Shown: in pieces, positions 16,244 through 25,215 of the stretch | How positions within the stretch are numbered: position 1 is the first letter of the stretch | Layout of the letters: every line of letters begins with the position of its first letter | Source of the DNA: UBA8389 sp035719105 | GTDB lineage: Bacteria > Bacteroidota > Bacteroidia > Bacteroidales > UBA1402 | Length of the DNA stretch: 64,000 nucleotides | Reading direction: 5' to 3' | NCBI GenBank assembly: GCA_035719105.1 | Contig: DASTGN010000004.1 | Span: 62,001 to 126,000 of the forward strand | Position numbers and translations under genes: made by a program | Notes under the pieces: generated by a model | Database searches by the model: none | The model's input: only the letters and a program-made list of their open reading frames with translations | What the model was told of the DNA's origin: nothing

Positions 16244-17617
16244 ATGAAACATTTCATTTTAAGCAGTTTGTTATTGGCGTTATTGGCAACATCCTGCACA
16301 AACTCCAAAACAGGAAATAATTCCGTCGTCAGATTGATCACTTTGGATCCAGGTCATTTTCATGCAGCCCTGGTTCAAAAATCGATGTACGAAGGGGTGG
16401 ATTCAACCGTCTATGTCTACGCTCCTGCTGGGGAAGAATTGAATCAACACCTTAAAAAGATAGATGCTTACAATCACGACAGCCTAAATCCAACGCAATG
16501 GAATGAAGAGGTTTATACCGGCAGTGACTTTCTGGATAAAATGCTGGCAGAAAAAAAGGGTAATGCGGTCATCATTTCGGGCAATAATCGTCGAAAGACC
16601 GAATATATTCAAAAGTCGGTGGAAGCCGGTTTCAATGTTTTGGCAGATAAACCTATGGCCATCGATCAGAAAAACTTCGAGATCTTGAAGAAAACCTTTG
16701 CCACCGCTGCCGAGAAAAAGGTGTTGCTTTACGATATCATGACGGAGCGTTCTGAAATTACTAATACGCTCCAACGGGAATTGGCCGCCTTGCCGGAAGT
16801 GTTTGGTCAGCTACAAAAAGGCACTCCAGAGAACCCTGCTGTTGAAATGGTTAGTGTGCATTACTTCTATAAATCGGTTTCTGGTAGCACGTTGATCAGG
16901 CCAGCTTGGTTTATGGATGTTGCTCAACAAGGTGAAGGCATCACGGATGTTGCCACGCATTTGGTAGATTTAGTTCAATGGGAGTGCTTCCCGGATAAAA
17001 CCATTGATTATCAAAAAGATATTCAGCTAGTTGGTGCCAATCGATGGAGTACACCCATGACCCTTGATCAATTTTCTGCCATTACAAAATTGTCAGCTTT
17101 TCCGGAATATCTAAAATCAGCCTTGGATAAGAATCAGGTTCTTCAGCTATACGTAAACGGAGAAATTGATTACAAACTGTTTGGCACTTATGTGAAAATC
17201 AAAGCTTTGTGGGATTATAAAGCCACTGCCGGAGGGGACAACCACTATTCCATCTTGAAAGGCAGCAAGTCGAATCTGATCATTAAACAAGGCGCCGAAC
17301 AAAACTACAAGCCCACACTTTACATTGAACCGATTGCGGGAGGAAATACGGAATCTTACACTCAAACTTTGCTTGAAACGTTTAAGAGCCTGGAAGCAAA
17401 GTATCCCGGTATAGAGTTGAAGAAGGGTTCTGCTATTTGGGAAGTCGTTATTCCTGAAAAATACAAAGTTGGTCATGAGGCTCACTTTGCTCAGGTGACT
17501 AACCGATTCTTGGATTACCTTAAAAATGGTAACATTCCCACTTGGGAAGTGCCAAACATGATTGCCAAATATTTCACAACCACTCAGGCGTTGGAAATGG
17601 CTAAAAACAAGAAATAA
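16244..17617 (+). CDS. Lipoprotein Gfo/Idh/MocA-like oxidoreductase with Oxidoreduct_C-type C-terminus
   Basis: A 457-residue putative lipoprotein. The signal ends with the lipobox LLATSC (Cys about residue 18), which would place the protein in the periplasm. The N-terminal half resembles a Rossmann fold of Gfo/Idh/MocA proteins (NAVIISGNNRRKTEYIQKSV, then NVLADKPMAID, in which DKP replaces EKP), but the usual GxGxxG loop is not visible: the first strand reads LITLDPGHFHAALV. The C-terminal half (GITDVATHLVDLVQWECFPD, later EIDYKLFGTYVKIKALWDYK) matches the Bacteroidota putative-oxidoreductase C-terminal domain. An exported member would need a tightly held dinucleotide as in glucose-fructose oxidoreductase, or may have lost cofactor use. 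It lies 50 bases after the transporter and its stop is one base from the next ATG. Confidence 0.82.
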   Translation: MKHFILSSLLLALLATSCTNSKTGNNSVVRLITLDPGHFHAALVQKSMYEGVDSTVYVYAPAGEELNQHLKKIDAYNHDSLNPTQWNEEVYTGSDFLDKMLAEKKGNAVIISGNNRRKTEYIQKSVEAGFNVLADKPMAIDQKNFEILKKTFATAAEKKVLLYDIMTERSEITNTLQRELAALPEVFGQLQKGTPENPAVEMVSVHYFYKSVSGSTLIRPAWFMDVAQQGEGITDVATHLVDLVQWECFPDKTIDYQKDIQLVGANRWSTPMTLDQFSAITKLSAFPEYLKSALDKNQVLQLYVNGEIDYKLFGTYVKIKALWDYKATAGGDNHYSILKGSKSNLIIKQGAEQNYKPTLYIEPIAGGNTESYTQTLLETFKSLEAKYPGIELKKGSAIWEVVIPEKYKVGHEAHFAQVTNRFLDYLKNGNIPTWEVPNMIAKYFTTTQALEMAKNKK

Positions 17618-17618
17618 A

Positions 17619-18590
17619 ATGAGAAAAATTCGCTGGGGAGTGCTGAGCACTGCCAAGATAGGCCGAGAAAAAGTTATTCCCGCCTTACAGGCAAGTCTTT
17701 ATTGCGACGTCAGGGCCATCGCTTCCAGAAATTTGGAGCAGGCAGAAATGACTGCTAAACAATTAAACATTTCAAAAGCCTACAGTTCCTACGAAGAATT
17801 ATTGAATGATCCTGATATTGAGGCAGTTTACATACCTCTTCCGAATCATCTCCATGTAGAATGGGCTATTAAAGCGTTGGAAGCAGGCAAACATGTGTTG
17901 TGTGAAAAACCGATCGGAATTTCGGCAGAACAGGCAGAACAGCTTCTGAACGTTTCACAACAAAAACCAAACCTGAAAATGATGGAAGCGTTCATGTATC
18001 GTTTCCACCCTCAATGGCAATTGGTCAAAAGGTTAGTCGAAGAAGGCAAAATTGGCACCTTGAAAATGGTTCAATCCCACTTCTCCTATTACAATGTGGA
18101 GCCAAAAAATATCCGCAATTCGATGGAAGCTCATGGCGGCGCTTTAATGGACATAGGTTGTTATTGCATTTCGTTTGCTCGTTTTCTATTCAATGAAGAA
18201 CCCTGCAACGTCATGGGTTCCATGGATCGAGACCCCGTTTTCAAAACAGACCGCATCACTTCCGGAATCCTGGATTTTTCTACAGGGAAGTCCATCTTCA
18301 CCTGTTCCACGCAAATGATGCCCTATCAGCGAGTCAACATTCTTGGGACAGAAGCACGTATAGAAATTGAGATCCCAGTAAACGCACCTCTCGATAAACC
18401 GACACATGTCTGGATTCATACGAAAGATCAATCGGAGGAAATCCGCATAGAGCCCATCAATCAGTATACGTTGCAAGGAGATTATTTTTCTCTAGCCATA
18501 TTGAACGATACCACCATTCAACCGGGTTTGCAAGATGCCGTCAATAACATGAAAGTCATCGATGCTTTGGTAAAAAGTGCCTCTCATTAA
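17619..18590 (+). CDS. Gfo/Idh/MocA-family oxidoreductase (xylose-dehydrogenase/dihydrodiol-dehydrogenase-like)
   Basis: A 323-residue cytoplasmic NAD(P)-dependent oxidoreductase. The ATG at 17619 gives a normal N-terminus (MRKIRWGVLSTAKIGREKV); an in-frame start 57 bases upstream would overlap the lipoprotein gene. The cofactor motif is present as STAKIG, with HVLCEKPIGIS (about residue 95) as the family EKP signature. The core AFMYRFHPQWQLVKRLVEEG and GGALMDIGCYCISFARFLF closely match the group that includes dimeric dihydrodiol dehydrogenase and bacterial D-xylose dehydrogenases. It is the last gene of the PUL operon. A role oxidising or reducing a monosaccharide released by the pathway is inferred. 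Confidence 0.9.
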   Translation: MRKIRWGVLSTAKIGREKVIPALQASLYCDVRAIASRNLEQAEMTAKQLNISKAYSSYEELLNDPDIEAVYIPLPNHLHVEWAIKALEAGKHVLCEKPIGISAEQAEQLLNVSQQKPNLKMMEAFMYRFHPQWQLVKRLVEEGKIGTLKMVQSHFSYYNVEPKNIRNSMEAHGGALMDIGCYCISFARFLFNEEPCNVMGSMDRDPVFKTDRITSGILDFSTGKSIFTCSTQMMPYQRVNILGTEARIEIEIPVNAPLDKPTHVWIHTKDQSEEIRIEPINQYTLQGDYFSLAILNDTTIQPGLQDAVNNMKVIDALVKSASH

Positions 18591-18609
18591 GAAGTGGACT
18601 ATAAAACTC

Positions 18610-18640
18610 TTGCCCATTTCCCAAAATTTCCGTAATATTG
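18610..18640 (+). promoter_or_regulatory. Bacteroidota-type promoter of the CAU tRNA
   Basis: TTG at 18610-18612 and TAATATTG at 18633-18640 (consensus TAnnTTTG with one mismatch), separated by 20 bases, the spacing expected for the Bacteroidota sigma factor. It lies 28 bases before the tRNA. Confidence 0.65.
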
Positions 18641-18668
18641 CAACCGCTTTCGGCATCCTTGCCGAAAC

Positions 18669-18743
18669 GGGCCTATAGCTCAGTTGGTTAGTAGCACCTG
18701 ACTCATAATCAGGGGGTCACAGGTTCAAGCCCTGTTGGGCCCA
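18669..18743 (+). tRNA. tRNA with CAU anticodon (Met elongator or Ile2), unusual D-arm
   Basis: A 75-base cloverleaf: acceptor GGGCCTA/TGGGCCC (one G-U), anticodon stem CCTGA/TCAGG with loop CTCATAA (anticodon CAU), T-stem ACAGG/CCTGT. The discriminator is A and CCA is not fully encoded. CAU can be elongator Met, initiator Met or lysidine-modified Ile2; the anticodon stem lacks the initiator G-C triplet, so Met elongator or Ile2 is likely. The 3' side of the D-stem reads GTAGC where GAGC is usual, so the D-arm has an extra base or a mismatch. Confidence 0.88.
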
Positions 18744-18756
18744 CCCCTTTAAAAAC

Positions 18757-18793
18757 AAAGCACCTGCACGTTCATTCGAGCAGGTGCTTTTTC
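18757..18793 (+). terminator. Rho-independent terminator after the CAU tRNA
   Basis: An 11-base inverted repeat (AAAGCACCTGC at 18757-18767 and GCAGGTGCTTT at 18780-18790) with a 12-base loop, running into a T stretch. It follows the tRNA by 13 bases and ends that transcript. The rest of 18793-19031 holds no gene that I can support. Confidence 0.85.
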
Positions 18794-19031
18794 ATTTACA
18801 TCGTTTTGGCATATGAATGATAATACCATATTCATTTTACTTCTCCTATAACGGCACTTTCTATTTTGCCGTTGTACGACTGATACGTGGTTTTGACCCA
18901 GGTTCTGAACTGTAGGTTTTGAGTTAAAAAATTTGTCGATAGATTGATTGTCAAAGCATAAAAGTGTTTTTTTTAGTAAATTTAGCAACCAATAGAAGAA
19001 GCTATCCGAGCGTTTTTATAATTTGAATCGT

Positions 19032-20321
19032 ATGCAAAAATTAACGAAATTCCTGATTTTGTGGATGATATTTGAAGTTGGCTTTGTTTCGGTTTTTGGA
19101 CAGAAAGAAAAGCTGAATAGAATGGTTGCCGGCATTCCTGTCAACTACGAAGAAGACTCTGTCGGCAGATATACACTTCCAGACTTGCTGATGCTTCAAA
19201 ATGGTAAAAAGGTGACGAGCGCTACGACCTGGCTCGAAAAACGTAGGCCGGAGGTACTTGAACTTTTGGAAACGAGCCAATTTGGAAAGATGCCTCCCAG
19301 GCCTTCAGAAATGTCGTTTCACGTTTTTGATAAAGGGTCATTGGTGTTTGATGGCAAGGCCATCCGCAAGCAAGTGGCAGTGTATTTTACAAAAGACACT
19401 TCGGTTTTCAAAATGAACGTACTGATCTACTTGCCCACCCAATTATATAAGCCGGTGCCTCTTCTTCTCACGGTGAATTTTGGAGCCAATGCTTCTGTCG
19501 TCAATGACTCAGGGGTAGTTTTGAGCGAAGTGTGGTCGCGTGACAAGAAAAAAGTGACTACTTCAAGAATGTCTCCATTTGGCAAGTTGCCTGTGGAAAA
19601 ATTCATTTCCCAAGGGATTGGCTTTGCGACCGTTTACTATGGAGACATTGAACCGGATTTCAAAGATGGGATCAACTATGGAATACGTGGACATTACTTG
19701 AAACCGGGGACAAAACCGGCACCGGATGAGTGGGGCGCCATTGCGGCATGGGCTTGGGGTTTAAGCCGCGCCATGGACTATTTCGAAACAGATAAGCAGA
19801 TTGATGCCAAACGCATTGCACTGCAGGGTACTTCCCGTTTGGGAAAAACCGTATTGTGGACTGGTGCTCGTGACACCAGATTCAAAATGATCATTGCCAG
19901 TTGTTCTGGTGAGGGAGGGGCTGCACTTAGCAAGCGTAATTATGGAGAGAGCATCAAGCATTTGACGGATTCTACCCGATACCTTTACCAGTTTGCAACC
20001 AATTATTCCAAATTTGCCAATAAAGTTGACCGCATGCCTTTTGATTCTCACATGCTTTTGGCGTTGATGGCTCCAAGACCTTTGCTCCTGCAAACGGGCG
20101 ATGTCGATTTCTGGTCTGATCCGAATGGGGAATTTTTAGCTGCTCAAAAAGCAACCTCTGTTTACAATTTATTTGAGGAAAATGGCCCAGGCAACGTCTA
20201 CCCAGAACCGGGTGACAAAAACCTGCTGAATCCATTGGGATATTACCTGCACAAGGGCGGCCATGGTGTAATTCCGGAAGATTGGGACGTTTTCATAGAG
20301 TTTATTCACAAATACTTATAA
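19032..20321 (+). CDS. Exported CE15-like glucuronoyl esterase (alpha/beta hydrolase)
   Basis: A 429-residue exported esterase of the CE15 (4-O-methyl-glucuronoyl methylesterase) type, which cleaves esters on glucuronic acid in hemicellulose. The ATG at 19032 yields a signal peptide (ILWMIFEVGFVSVFGQ). The nucleophile region reads IALQGTSRLGKTVLWTGA, matching the CE15 GxSRxGK pattern with Thr where many members have Cys. CSGEGGAALSKRNYGE supplies the acidic residue, and PRPLLLQTGDVDFWSDP plus KGGHGVIPEDW (catalytic His) follow the standard order. Length and motif order fit secreted bacterial CE15 enzymes. The PL10 lyase gene starts 14 bases downstream, so the two form a pair acting on uronate-containing plant polymers. 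Substrate preference is inferred. Confidence 0.88.
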   Translation: MQKLTKFLILWMIFEVGFVSVFGQKEKLNRMVAGIPVNYEEDSVGRYTLPDLLMLQNGKKVTSATTWLEKRRPEVLELLETSQFGKMPPRPSEMSFHVFDKGSLVFDGKAIRKQVAVYFTKDTSVFKMNVLIYLPTQLYKPVPLLLTVNFGANASVVNDSGVVLSEVWSRDKKKVTTSRMSPFGKLPVEKFISQGIGFATVYYGDIEPDFKDGINYGIRGHYLKPGTKPAPDEWGAIAAWAWGLSRAMDYFETDKQIDAKRIALQGTSRLGKTVLWTGARDTRFKMIIASCSGEGGAALSKRNYGESIKHLTDSTRYLYQFATNYSKFANKVDRMPFDSHMLLALMAPRPLLLQTGDVDFWSDPNGEFLAAQKATSVYNLFEENGPGNVYPEPGDKNLLNPLGYYLHKGGHGVIPEDWDVFIEFIHKYL

Positions 20322-20335
20322 ACAATCTTCGACTC

Positions 20336-21532
20336 ATGGAACATCCGTCAAATCAGTCAGAAGCATCTCAGTTTCAGAAAACCTACTTGCTTGTTGCACT
20401 CTTGTTCATCCTTCCCTTTTTGCGGGCACAGGATTCAACTCCCATTCAAAAATCCATACAAATTGACCCAGCACCCTTTGCGGACAATTCCCACCATTGG
20501 TATGACATTTTCGAAAAAGGCAATGTGGTTAACCCTATGCCCGGAAGGCCACAGTTCAAGCCATATGAATTAACTTCCATTGCCGATAACATCCTACTTT
20601 TTCAGAAAACGAACGGAGGTTGGCCCAAGAACTACGATGTATTCGCCATTCTGACAACTGCGCAGAAAGATAGTGTGAAGGCTTCAGCAGGGGCAACAAA
20701 CACGACTTTCGACAACGGGAGCACCTACAATCAGATCGCGGCTTTGTCTTTAGTATATTCAGTCACAAAAGTGGATAAATATAGAATTGGAGCGCTTAAA
20801 GGGTTGAATTTTATTCTCCAATCGCAATACAAAAATGGTGGTTGGCCACAATATTATCCACTGGAATCGAATTACAGCCGATGTATCACCTTCAATGATG
20901 GCGCTATGAAAGGCATTATGGAATTGTTGAAATCGATTTCGGACGGAAATCCGTACTATTCTTTCATTGATGATTCACTTCGGAAGGAATTGGAAAAAGC
21001 GTATTTGAAGGGACTGAACTGCATTCTGAAAACGCAAATTAATGATGCCGGTAAACCCACTGCTTGGTGCCAACAATACAATGAAATCGACCTGCAGCCT
21101 GCCTGGGCCAGGAAATTCGAACCGCCTAGCATCTGTAATAAAGAAAGTGCCGACTTGGTCTTATTTTTAATGAGTATTGAACGTCCAAACAAAGAAATCA
21201 TAGATGCGATTCAGAATGCTGTACTTTGGTTTCAGGAATCAAGGATTTACAATACACGGGTAAAAACCGTACCAGCTGAACGGACCATCACCCCTTTCCG
21301 CATCTCCGAAACCGACAAAGTGGCCGTATACGATACGACAGCACCACCCATTTGGGCACGTTTTTACGAACTTAAAACCCACAAGCCAATCTTCTGCAAC
21401 CGAGACGGCAAGGTTGTTTATTCTCTAAGTGAGGTCTCTCGCGAAAGACGTGATGGCTATGGTTGGTACGTTTACGACCCTCAACAAGTGTTGGACAAAT
21501 ACCCGGAATGGCAAAAGAAGTGGATGAGATAA
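20336..21532 (+). CDS. Exported pectate lyase, PL10 family
   Basis: A 398-residue lyase that cleaves polygalacturonate by beta-elimination. The ATG at 20336 is chosen because it follows the upstream stop and precedes a hydrophobic signal segment (TYLLVALLFILPFLRAQ). Family landmarks are LFQKTNGGWPKNYD, TNTTFDNGSTYNQI, LQSQYKNGGWPQYYPLES, SRCITFNDGAM and AWCQQYNEIDLQPAWARKFE, which carry the Asp and Arg residues of the PL10 active site and give the alpha/alpha-toroid repeat pattern. It is co-transcribed with the CE15-like gene and faces the minus-strand lyase operon, whose last stop is 12 bases away. No sorting domain is visible at the C-terminus, so it may remain periplasmic. Confidence 0.92.
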   Translation: MEHPSNQSEASQFQKTYLLVALLFILPFLRAQDSTPIQKSIQIDPAPFADNSHHWYDIFEKGNVVNPMPGRPQFKPYELTSIADNILLFQKTNGGWPKNYDVFAILTTAQKDSVKASAGATNTTFDNGSTYNQIAALSLVYSVTKVDKYRIGALKGLNFILQSQYKNGGWPQYYPLESNYSRCITFNDGAMKGIMELLKSISDGNPYYSFIDDSLRKELEKAYLKGLNCILKTQINDAGKPTAWCQQYNEIDLQPAWARKFEPPSICNKESADLVLFLMSIERPNKEIIDAIQNAVLWFQESRIYNTRVKTVPAERTITPFRISETDKVAVYDTTAPPIWARFYELKTHKPIFCNRDGKVVYSLSEVSRERRDGYGWYVYDPQQVLDKYPEWQKKWMR

Positions 21533-21544
21533 TGGGCTTCATTT

Positions 21545-24151
21545 TTAGAACAGACCAACCTTGACTGTTTTTATGTAACCGTCCGAAATCAATCGAATAA
21601 AATAGATGCCTGGTTCGAAACCTGCGTAATTCCAAACCGATTGATGGGCGCCTTCGTCCAATAATTGGTCGTTCAGAATTGGAATAATTTTACCTTCAAT
21701 ACTATAAGCCAAGATGTTAACCTTTGACTTCTTGGGTATGTGGTACGAAAAATAGACGTTCTTTTCGTTGGAATTGATGAAATAGTCCAAACCCAATTCC
21801 TCTTGCGTGGTCAATTTCAAAGCGGTAGGCGTGGTCGTATAGGTGACACTCTCGAATTGCGCATTGCACAAAGCAGCCGTGTTATGACTGGTTACAGCCA
21901 AACCGGCATAAGCGGTGCCAGTCAAGATCAAATTGATGGACGGGCCCAACTGAGTCCAATTCACTCCATCGGAGGACTCATAGCCAGAAATCACATTGCC
22001 AAAACGCAATAGACGCAACCAAACCGGCGTAACCTTAGAGCCATTGTTTGCAATGGTGCTAGCCCCTGCCGTAGGTCTATTCTGCAGACTGGTTCTAAGA
22101 GGGCCAACATTAATGCAGACGTTGGGTGCATCGGCATTTAACGATTGACGAATCATTAGACCAGCTTTGGAATAATTATTGGTATTATCAACGCTCAAAA
22201 CCTTGGCAGTTATACCGAAATCGGCATTGATTGCCTGATAAACGAACTGGAACTGATCGGTTTTGCCCCAAATGTCGGCCCCTGATCCATTTATGGAGAA
22301 ACTGTTGTTTACATAAGTAGCACCGCCCGCCATAGTTGGGATGCCAATATCCGCACTAGTCCAATTGGAAGGTATCGCACCTCCAACCGTCACATTTACG
22401 ACGTTTGAAAAGTCTGAACGCCCAAAACCATTGATGGCATATACCCGAAAATAATAATTCGTAAGTGAATTTAAATTGGAGATGGTTGCTGTCGCATTGC
22501 TGGCATACACTTTTTTTACTTCAGACCAACTGGTTCCGTTCAATGAATATTCAATCACAAAAAAATCCTCGTTGTTTGAATGATCCGCCCAATTTAGTCG
22601 AACTTGATTGGACGAAACAACAGCAGCTGATAAGTTTCCAGGTAAAGCAGGAGCAGAGGGTTCCAATATGGATCCTGGCCCCACTTGACTGGCGGTCAAA
22701 ATCTTTCTTGGAAAAGTAGTCGCGTTGCTATACTCGTCAGCACCGGCATCCAGCAAACTTGAACGCAATTCTCCATCTATATCTTCAGTGATGATCGTAC
22801 GGAAGTTTTGATCGGCATTGTTGATTGCAGGGCTTGTAGAGGACAACTTCATCAATTCGCCTTGCAGCGTCAAATTGGGATTTGATTTGTTGAAACCGGC
22901 CTTGGTAAAATCGTAAGGGTAAATAAAATTCCCAGAGTAATAGCTGTCTCCGGTAGGCACCAAACTTTCTGAGAATGAGGTGTTGGAAATGATGTTGTTG
23001 GAAAATATCAAATCGACTGGCGGCAGAGGGCTACCATGTCCGATTCGTACCTGTCGGTCGCAATTAACAATGGTGTTATTCAGGATTTTAGCTCTGACAA
23101 CTTGCGCATGGTCAAACGTCGTGGTCTCGTAATAGGGATCGCCGCCACCAACAAGAATAGGATATTCGGCACAATTCTCAATGTAATTGTTGTAAATCGA
23201 ATGATCCATTTCATACAGTTTGATGCCTCCTGCACCGGGTTTTTTGCCTTGAAGCATAAAATTACCATGAATCGTATTTTTATTTCCGCTTCGTGAGGAT
23301 ATCATGCCCGATGAAGTAACGACCGTGTTGTAACGAATGGTATTGCTGGAACCCTTGATGGCAATAATTTCGGCATCGCCATCGCAATTTACCAATAGAT
23401 TATTCTCAATGACGGTATTCAAATCCTGATAGTCGCCGGTGGTTCCCATGCCGCCAACGACAATGATTTCGCCGGTGCCTGGAGCCTGATCGTGAAAATA
23501 ATTCGAATCAATTTGTGTGTTTCTGGCCATGTTGGGGTTGTACGGGCCACTTCCATTTGCCCATCCGCTTCGGTCGGCAGGTGGTGTGATGCCAGCAATG
23601 GTTTGGTTTCCATGGGGCCAAATGAAATGACCTTGAATTGTATTCGGTCCAAATTCGCAATGATCGATTCTGTTCCAATTGCTGTTGCCACTCAGGTACA
23701 CCCATTGCGTATAGCGAGCTTGATTCGTGAGTTGCAGCGTGCATTGAGTAAGCCTGCAGGAATCCGACTGGTCGAACCAAACCCCCGCATAATAATTGGT
23801 GGCTCCATTGACTGTTATTGGCAAGAGGCTACCTGGCGTGGTAAGGGTCAGGCCTATTACAACAATGTTGGAAGTGGAACTGAATCTGACAAATCCCGAA
23901 TTGACAACCGCTTTTCTGGGATTGACCGCCATGATGGTGATTTTTTTGGCAGAACTCCCCTTTCTACTGATGGTGAAACCCGCATAGTTCCCATCAGATA
24001 AGAGGATGGAATCGCCCGGGTTCACATTAGAAAGCGCTGTATTCAGTGTGGTGGAACTGGTTACATGGATCATTGCTGCCTTGGTAGGCATCATAATCGA
24101 CAGGCAAAACAGTAATAAAACGGTTATTTTGTGCTTCAGATGATTATGCAT
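21545..24151 (-). CDS. T9SS-exported PL6-like beta-helix lyase with fn3 and DUF1349-like modules
   Basis: An 868-residue secreted protein. Signal peptide about 1-25 (ending PTKA). A right-handed beta-helix of the PL6 alginate lyase/chondroitinase B type spans about 27-470: GDSILLSDGNYAGFTI, ENNLLVNCDGDAEIIAIKG, SNTIRYNTVV and ISSRSGNKNTIHGNF, where the Lys of AIKG and the Arg of SSRSGN sit at the PL6 catalytic positions. An fn3 domain follows at about 503-590, a concanavalin-like DUF1349-type module at about 600-770 (GSGADIWGKTDQFQF, KAGLMIRQSLNADAPN) and a Por-type C-terminal sorting domain at about 785-868 (YSIEGKIIPILNDQ, PGIYFIRLISDGYIKTV). It is the last gene of a six-gene minus-strand operon. 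Alginate is the most usual substrate of this family, but the Arg context departs from the LRHG seen in its neighbour, so specificity is open. Confidence 0.88.
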   Translation of the reverse strand: MHNHLKHKITVLLLFCLSIMMPTKAAMIHVTSSTTLNTALSNVNPGDSILLSDGNYAGFTISRKGSSAKKITIMAVNPRKAVVNSGFVRFSSTSNIVVIGLTLTTPGSLLPITVNGATNYYAGVWFDQSDSCRLTQCTLQLTNQARYTQWVYLSGNSNWNRIDHCEFGPNTIQGHFIWPHGNQTIAGITPPADRSGWANGSGPYNPNMARNTQIDSNYFHDQAPGTGEIIVVGGMGTTGDYQDLNTVIENNLLVNCDGDAEIIAIKGSSNTIRYNTVVTSSGMISSRSGNKNTIHGNFMLQGKKPGAGGIKLYEMDHSIYNNYIENCAEYPILVGGGDPYYETTTFDHAQVVRAKILNNTIVNCDRQVRIGHGSPLPPVDLIFSNNIISNTSFSESLVPTGDSYYSGNFIYPYDFTKAGFNKSNPNLTLQGELMKLSSTSPAINNADQNFRTIITEDIDGELRSSLLDAGADEYSNATTFPRKILTASQVGPGSILEPSAPALPGNLSAAVVSSNQVRLNWADHSNNEDFFVIEYSLNGTSWSEVKKVYASNATATISNLNSLTNYYFRVYAINGFGRSDFSNVVNVTVGGAIPSNWTSADIGIPTMAGGATYVNNSFSINGSGADIWGKTDQFQFVYQAINADFGITAKVLSVDNTNNYSKAGLMIRQSLNADAPNVCINVGPLRTSLQNRPTAGASTIANNGSKVTPVWLRLLRFGNVISGYESSDGVNWTQLGPSINLILTGTAYAGLAVTSHNTAALCNAQFESVTYTTTPTALKLTTQEELGLDYFINSNEKNVYFSYHIPKKSKVNILAYSIEGKIIPILNDQLLDEGAHQSVWNYAGFEPGIYFIRLISDGYIKTVKVGLF

Positions 24152-24170
24152 TCAATATGAAATAAAGCCC

Positions 24171-25205
24171 TTAATGGGTGGTCTGTTGAAGTAACTTTTG
24201 AAATTCCATTTCGCTTTTTACATCCAATAGTTTCCCTTGTTTAAAAAGTTTCAGCTCCCGTTTAAGGTTCGATTTGTTTCTTTCCGTTTGTTGAACCGGG
24301 TCCAAGTCAGATAGATCGGGTTTACCAGCATTGACCCATGCTGTGTACCAAAAATTGGAAGTGGCAGTCATGGCCAGACGCAATTGCTTTTCTACCATTC
24401 CATTCAATTTCTGATGGTATTGTTGAGCATACGCTTCAGAATGCACCGAAGAGTAGAATTTAGTTTTGAGTATTTTTCCAGTCTGGTCCAACAGGTAGAC
24501 TTTATCGGTCGGGAATTGGCGGTTCAAGTCCCTTTCGGCAATCAATAAAGTGTCCACCAGCAGATGAGTGGCGGAGACCATGCGACCGACTTCTTTGGAA
24601 ACATCTTGTATGTATACAGCATCCTTAATATTGAAATGATACGTGTCCAGGAACATTTCCGGCAATTGAGATTCGAAAAAAGCATGAATACCTTTTTGAT
24701 TGGTCAATTGACCGTCATAATTGGCTGAAGTGTGCAAGGGCATGTGTGCATCACCGATGTAATGACCCAAGTCGGCCGCCAAGAACAGAATTTCCGCTTT
24801 TTTCTTTTCTTTAAAAGCCTTAGTCAACTTATCCATCATTTCTTGAACACACCAAGGCAAAATCCCATTCTGTTGGAGAAAATCATCACCATATTTCTTT
24901 CTGGCCTCAGCTAGTGTAGCAGGTAAATCGTCGTAGGTTCCAAAGTTTTCCATGTCGATAAAATGTCGGGACTTTTCCCATGGGTCACTTAAGACATATT
25001 TTCGAACATCTGGAACAGTAGATTCTTGAGTAATGTAATCAATATGGTTGTAAAAAAAGCCTTGAACAGGTGCAGGAAGTGCTAAGACAGCCGCGCGGTT
25101 GATGGGTTCGTGACCAGCAGGTCCCCAAGATAGGATAAACGGCGCGAGAAGCACAAGAGCATATCGTTCCAACCGACCAGCGGCTCGAAAAGGGTTCTTT
25201 CTCAT
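24171..25205 (-). CDS. Exported S1/P1-family zinc nuclease
   Basis: A 344-residue phospholipase C/P1 nuclease-fold enzyme that degrades single-stranded nucleic acids with three zinc ions. The start at 25205 is chosen because longer frames run into the upstream gene; it gives a signal ending FILSWGPAGHEP, so the mature protein can begin with the Trp that binds zinc in this family. Other zinc-ligand segments are SRHFIDMENF, AADLGHYIGDAHMPLHTSA and GIHAFFESQLPE. Placed 10 bases after a Gfo/Idh/MocA gene and 19 before a PL6 gene, it is part of the lyase operon. A scavenging role for nucleotides or phosphate during biofilm or biomass degradation is inferred. Confidence 0.9.
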   Translation of the reverse strand: MRKNPFRAAGRLERYALVLLAPFILSWGPAGHEPINRAAVLALPAPVQGFFYNHIDYITQESTVPDVRKYVLSDPWEKSRHFIDMENFGTYDDLPATLAEARKKYGDDFLQQNGILPWCVQEMMDKLTKAFKEKKKAEILFLAADLGHYIGDAHMPLHTSANYDGQLTNQKGIHAFFESQLPEMFLDTYHFNIKDAVYIQDVSKEVGRMVSATHLLVDTLLIAERDLNRQFPTDKVYLLDQTGKILKTKFYSSVHSEAYAQQYHQKLNGMVEKQLRLAMTATSNFWYTAWVNAGKPDLSDLDPVQQTERNKSNLKRELKLFKQGKLLDVKSEMEFQKLLQQTTH

Positions 25206-25215
25206 TTTGAAAAAA

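Noticed and set aside
18749..18988. 79-codon minus-strand frame between the tRNA and the CE15-like gene
   Set aside because: It reads through the terminator hairpin and its protein is low quality with no motif.
23492..24001. 169-codon plus-strand frame inside the PL6-like gene
   Set aside because: Antisense to a beta-helix with PL6 motifs; no start context or signal.
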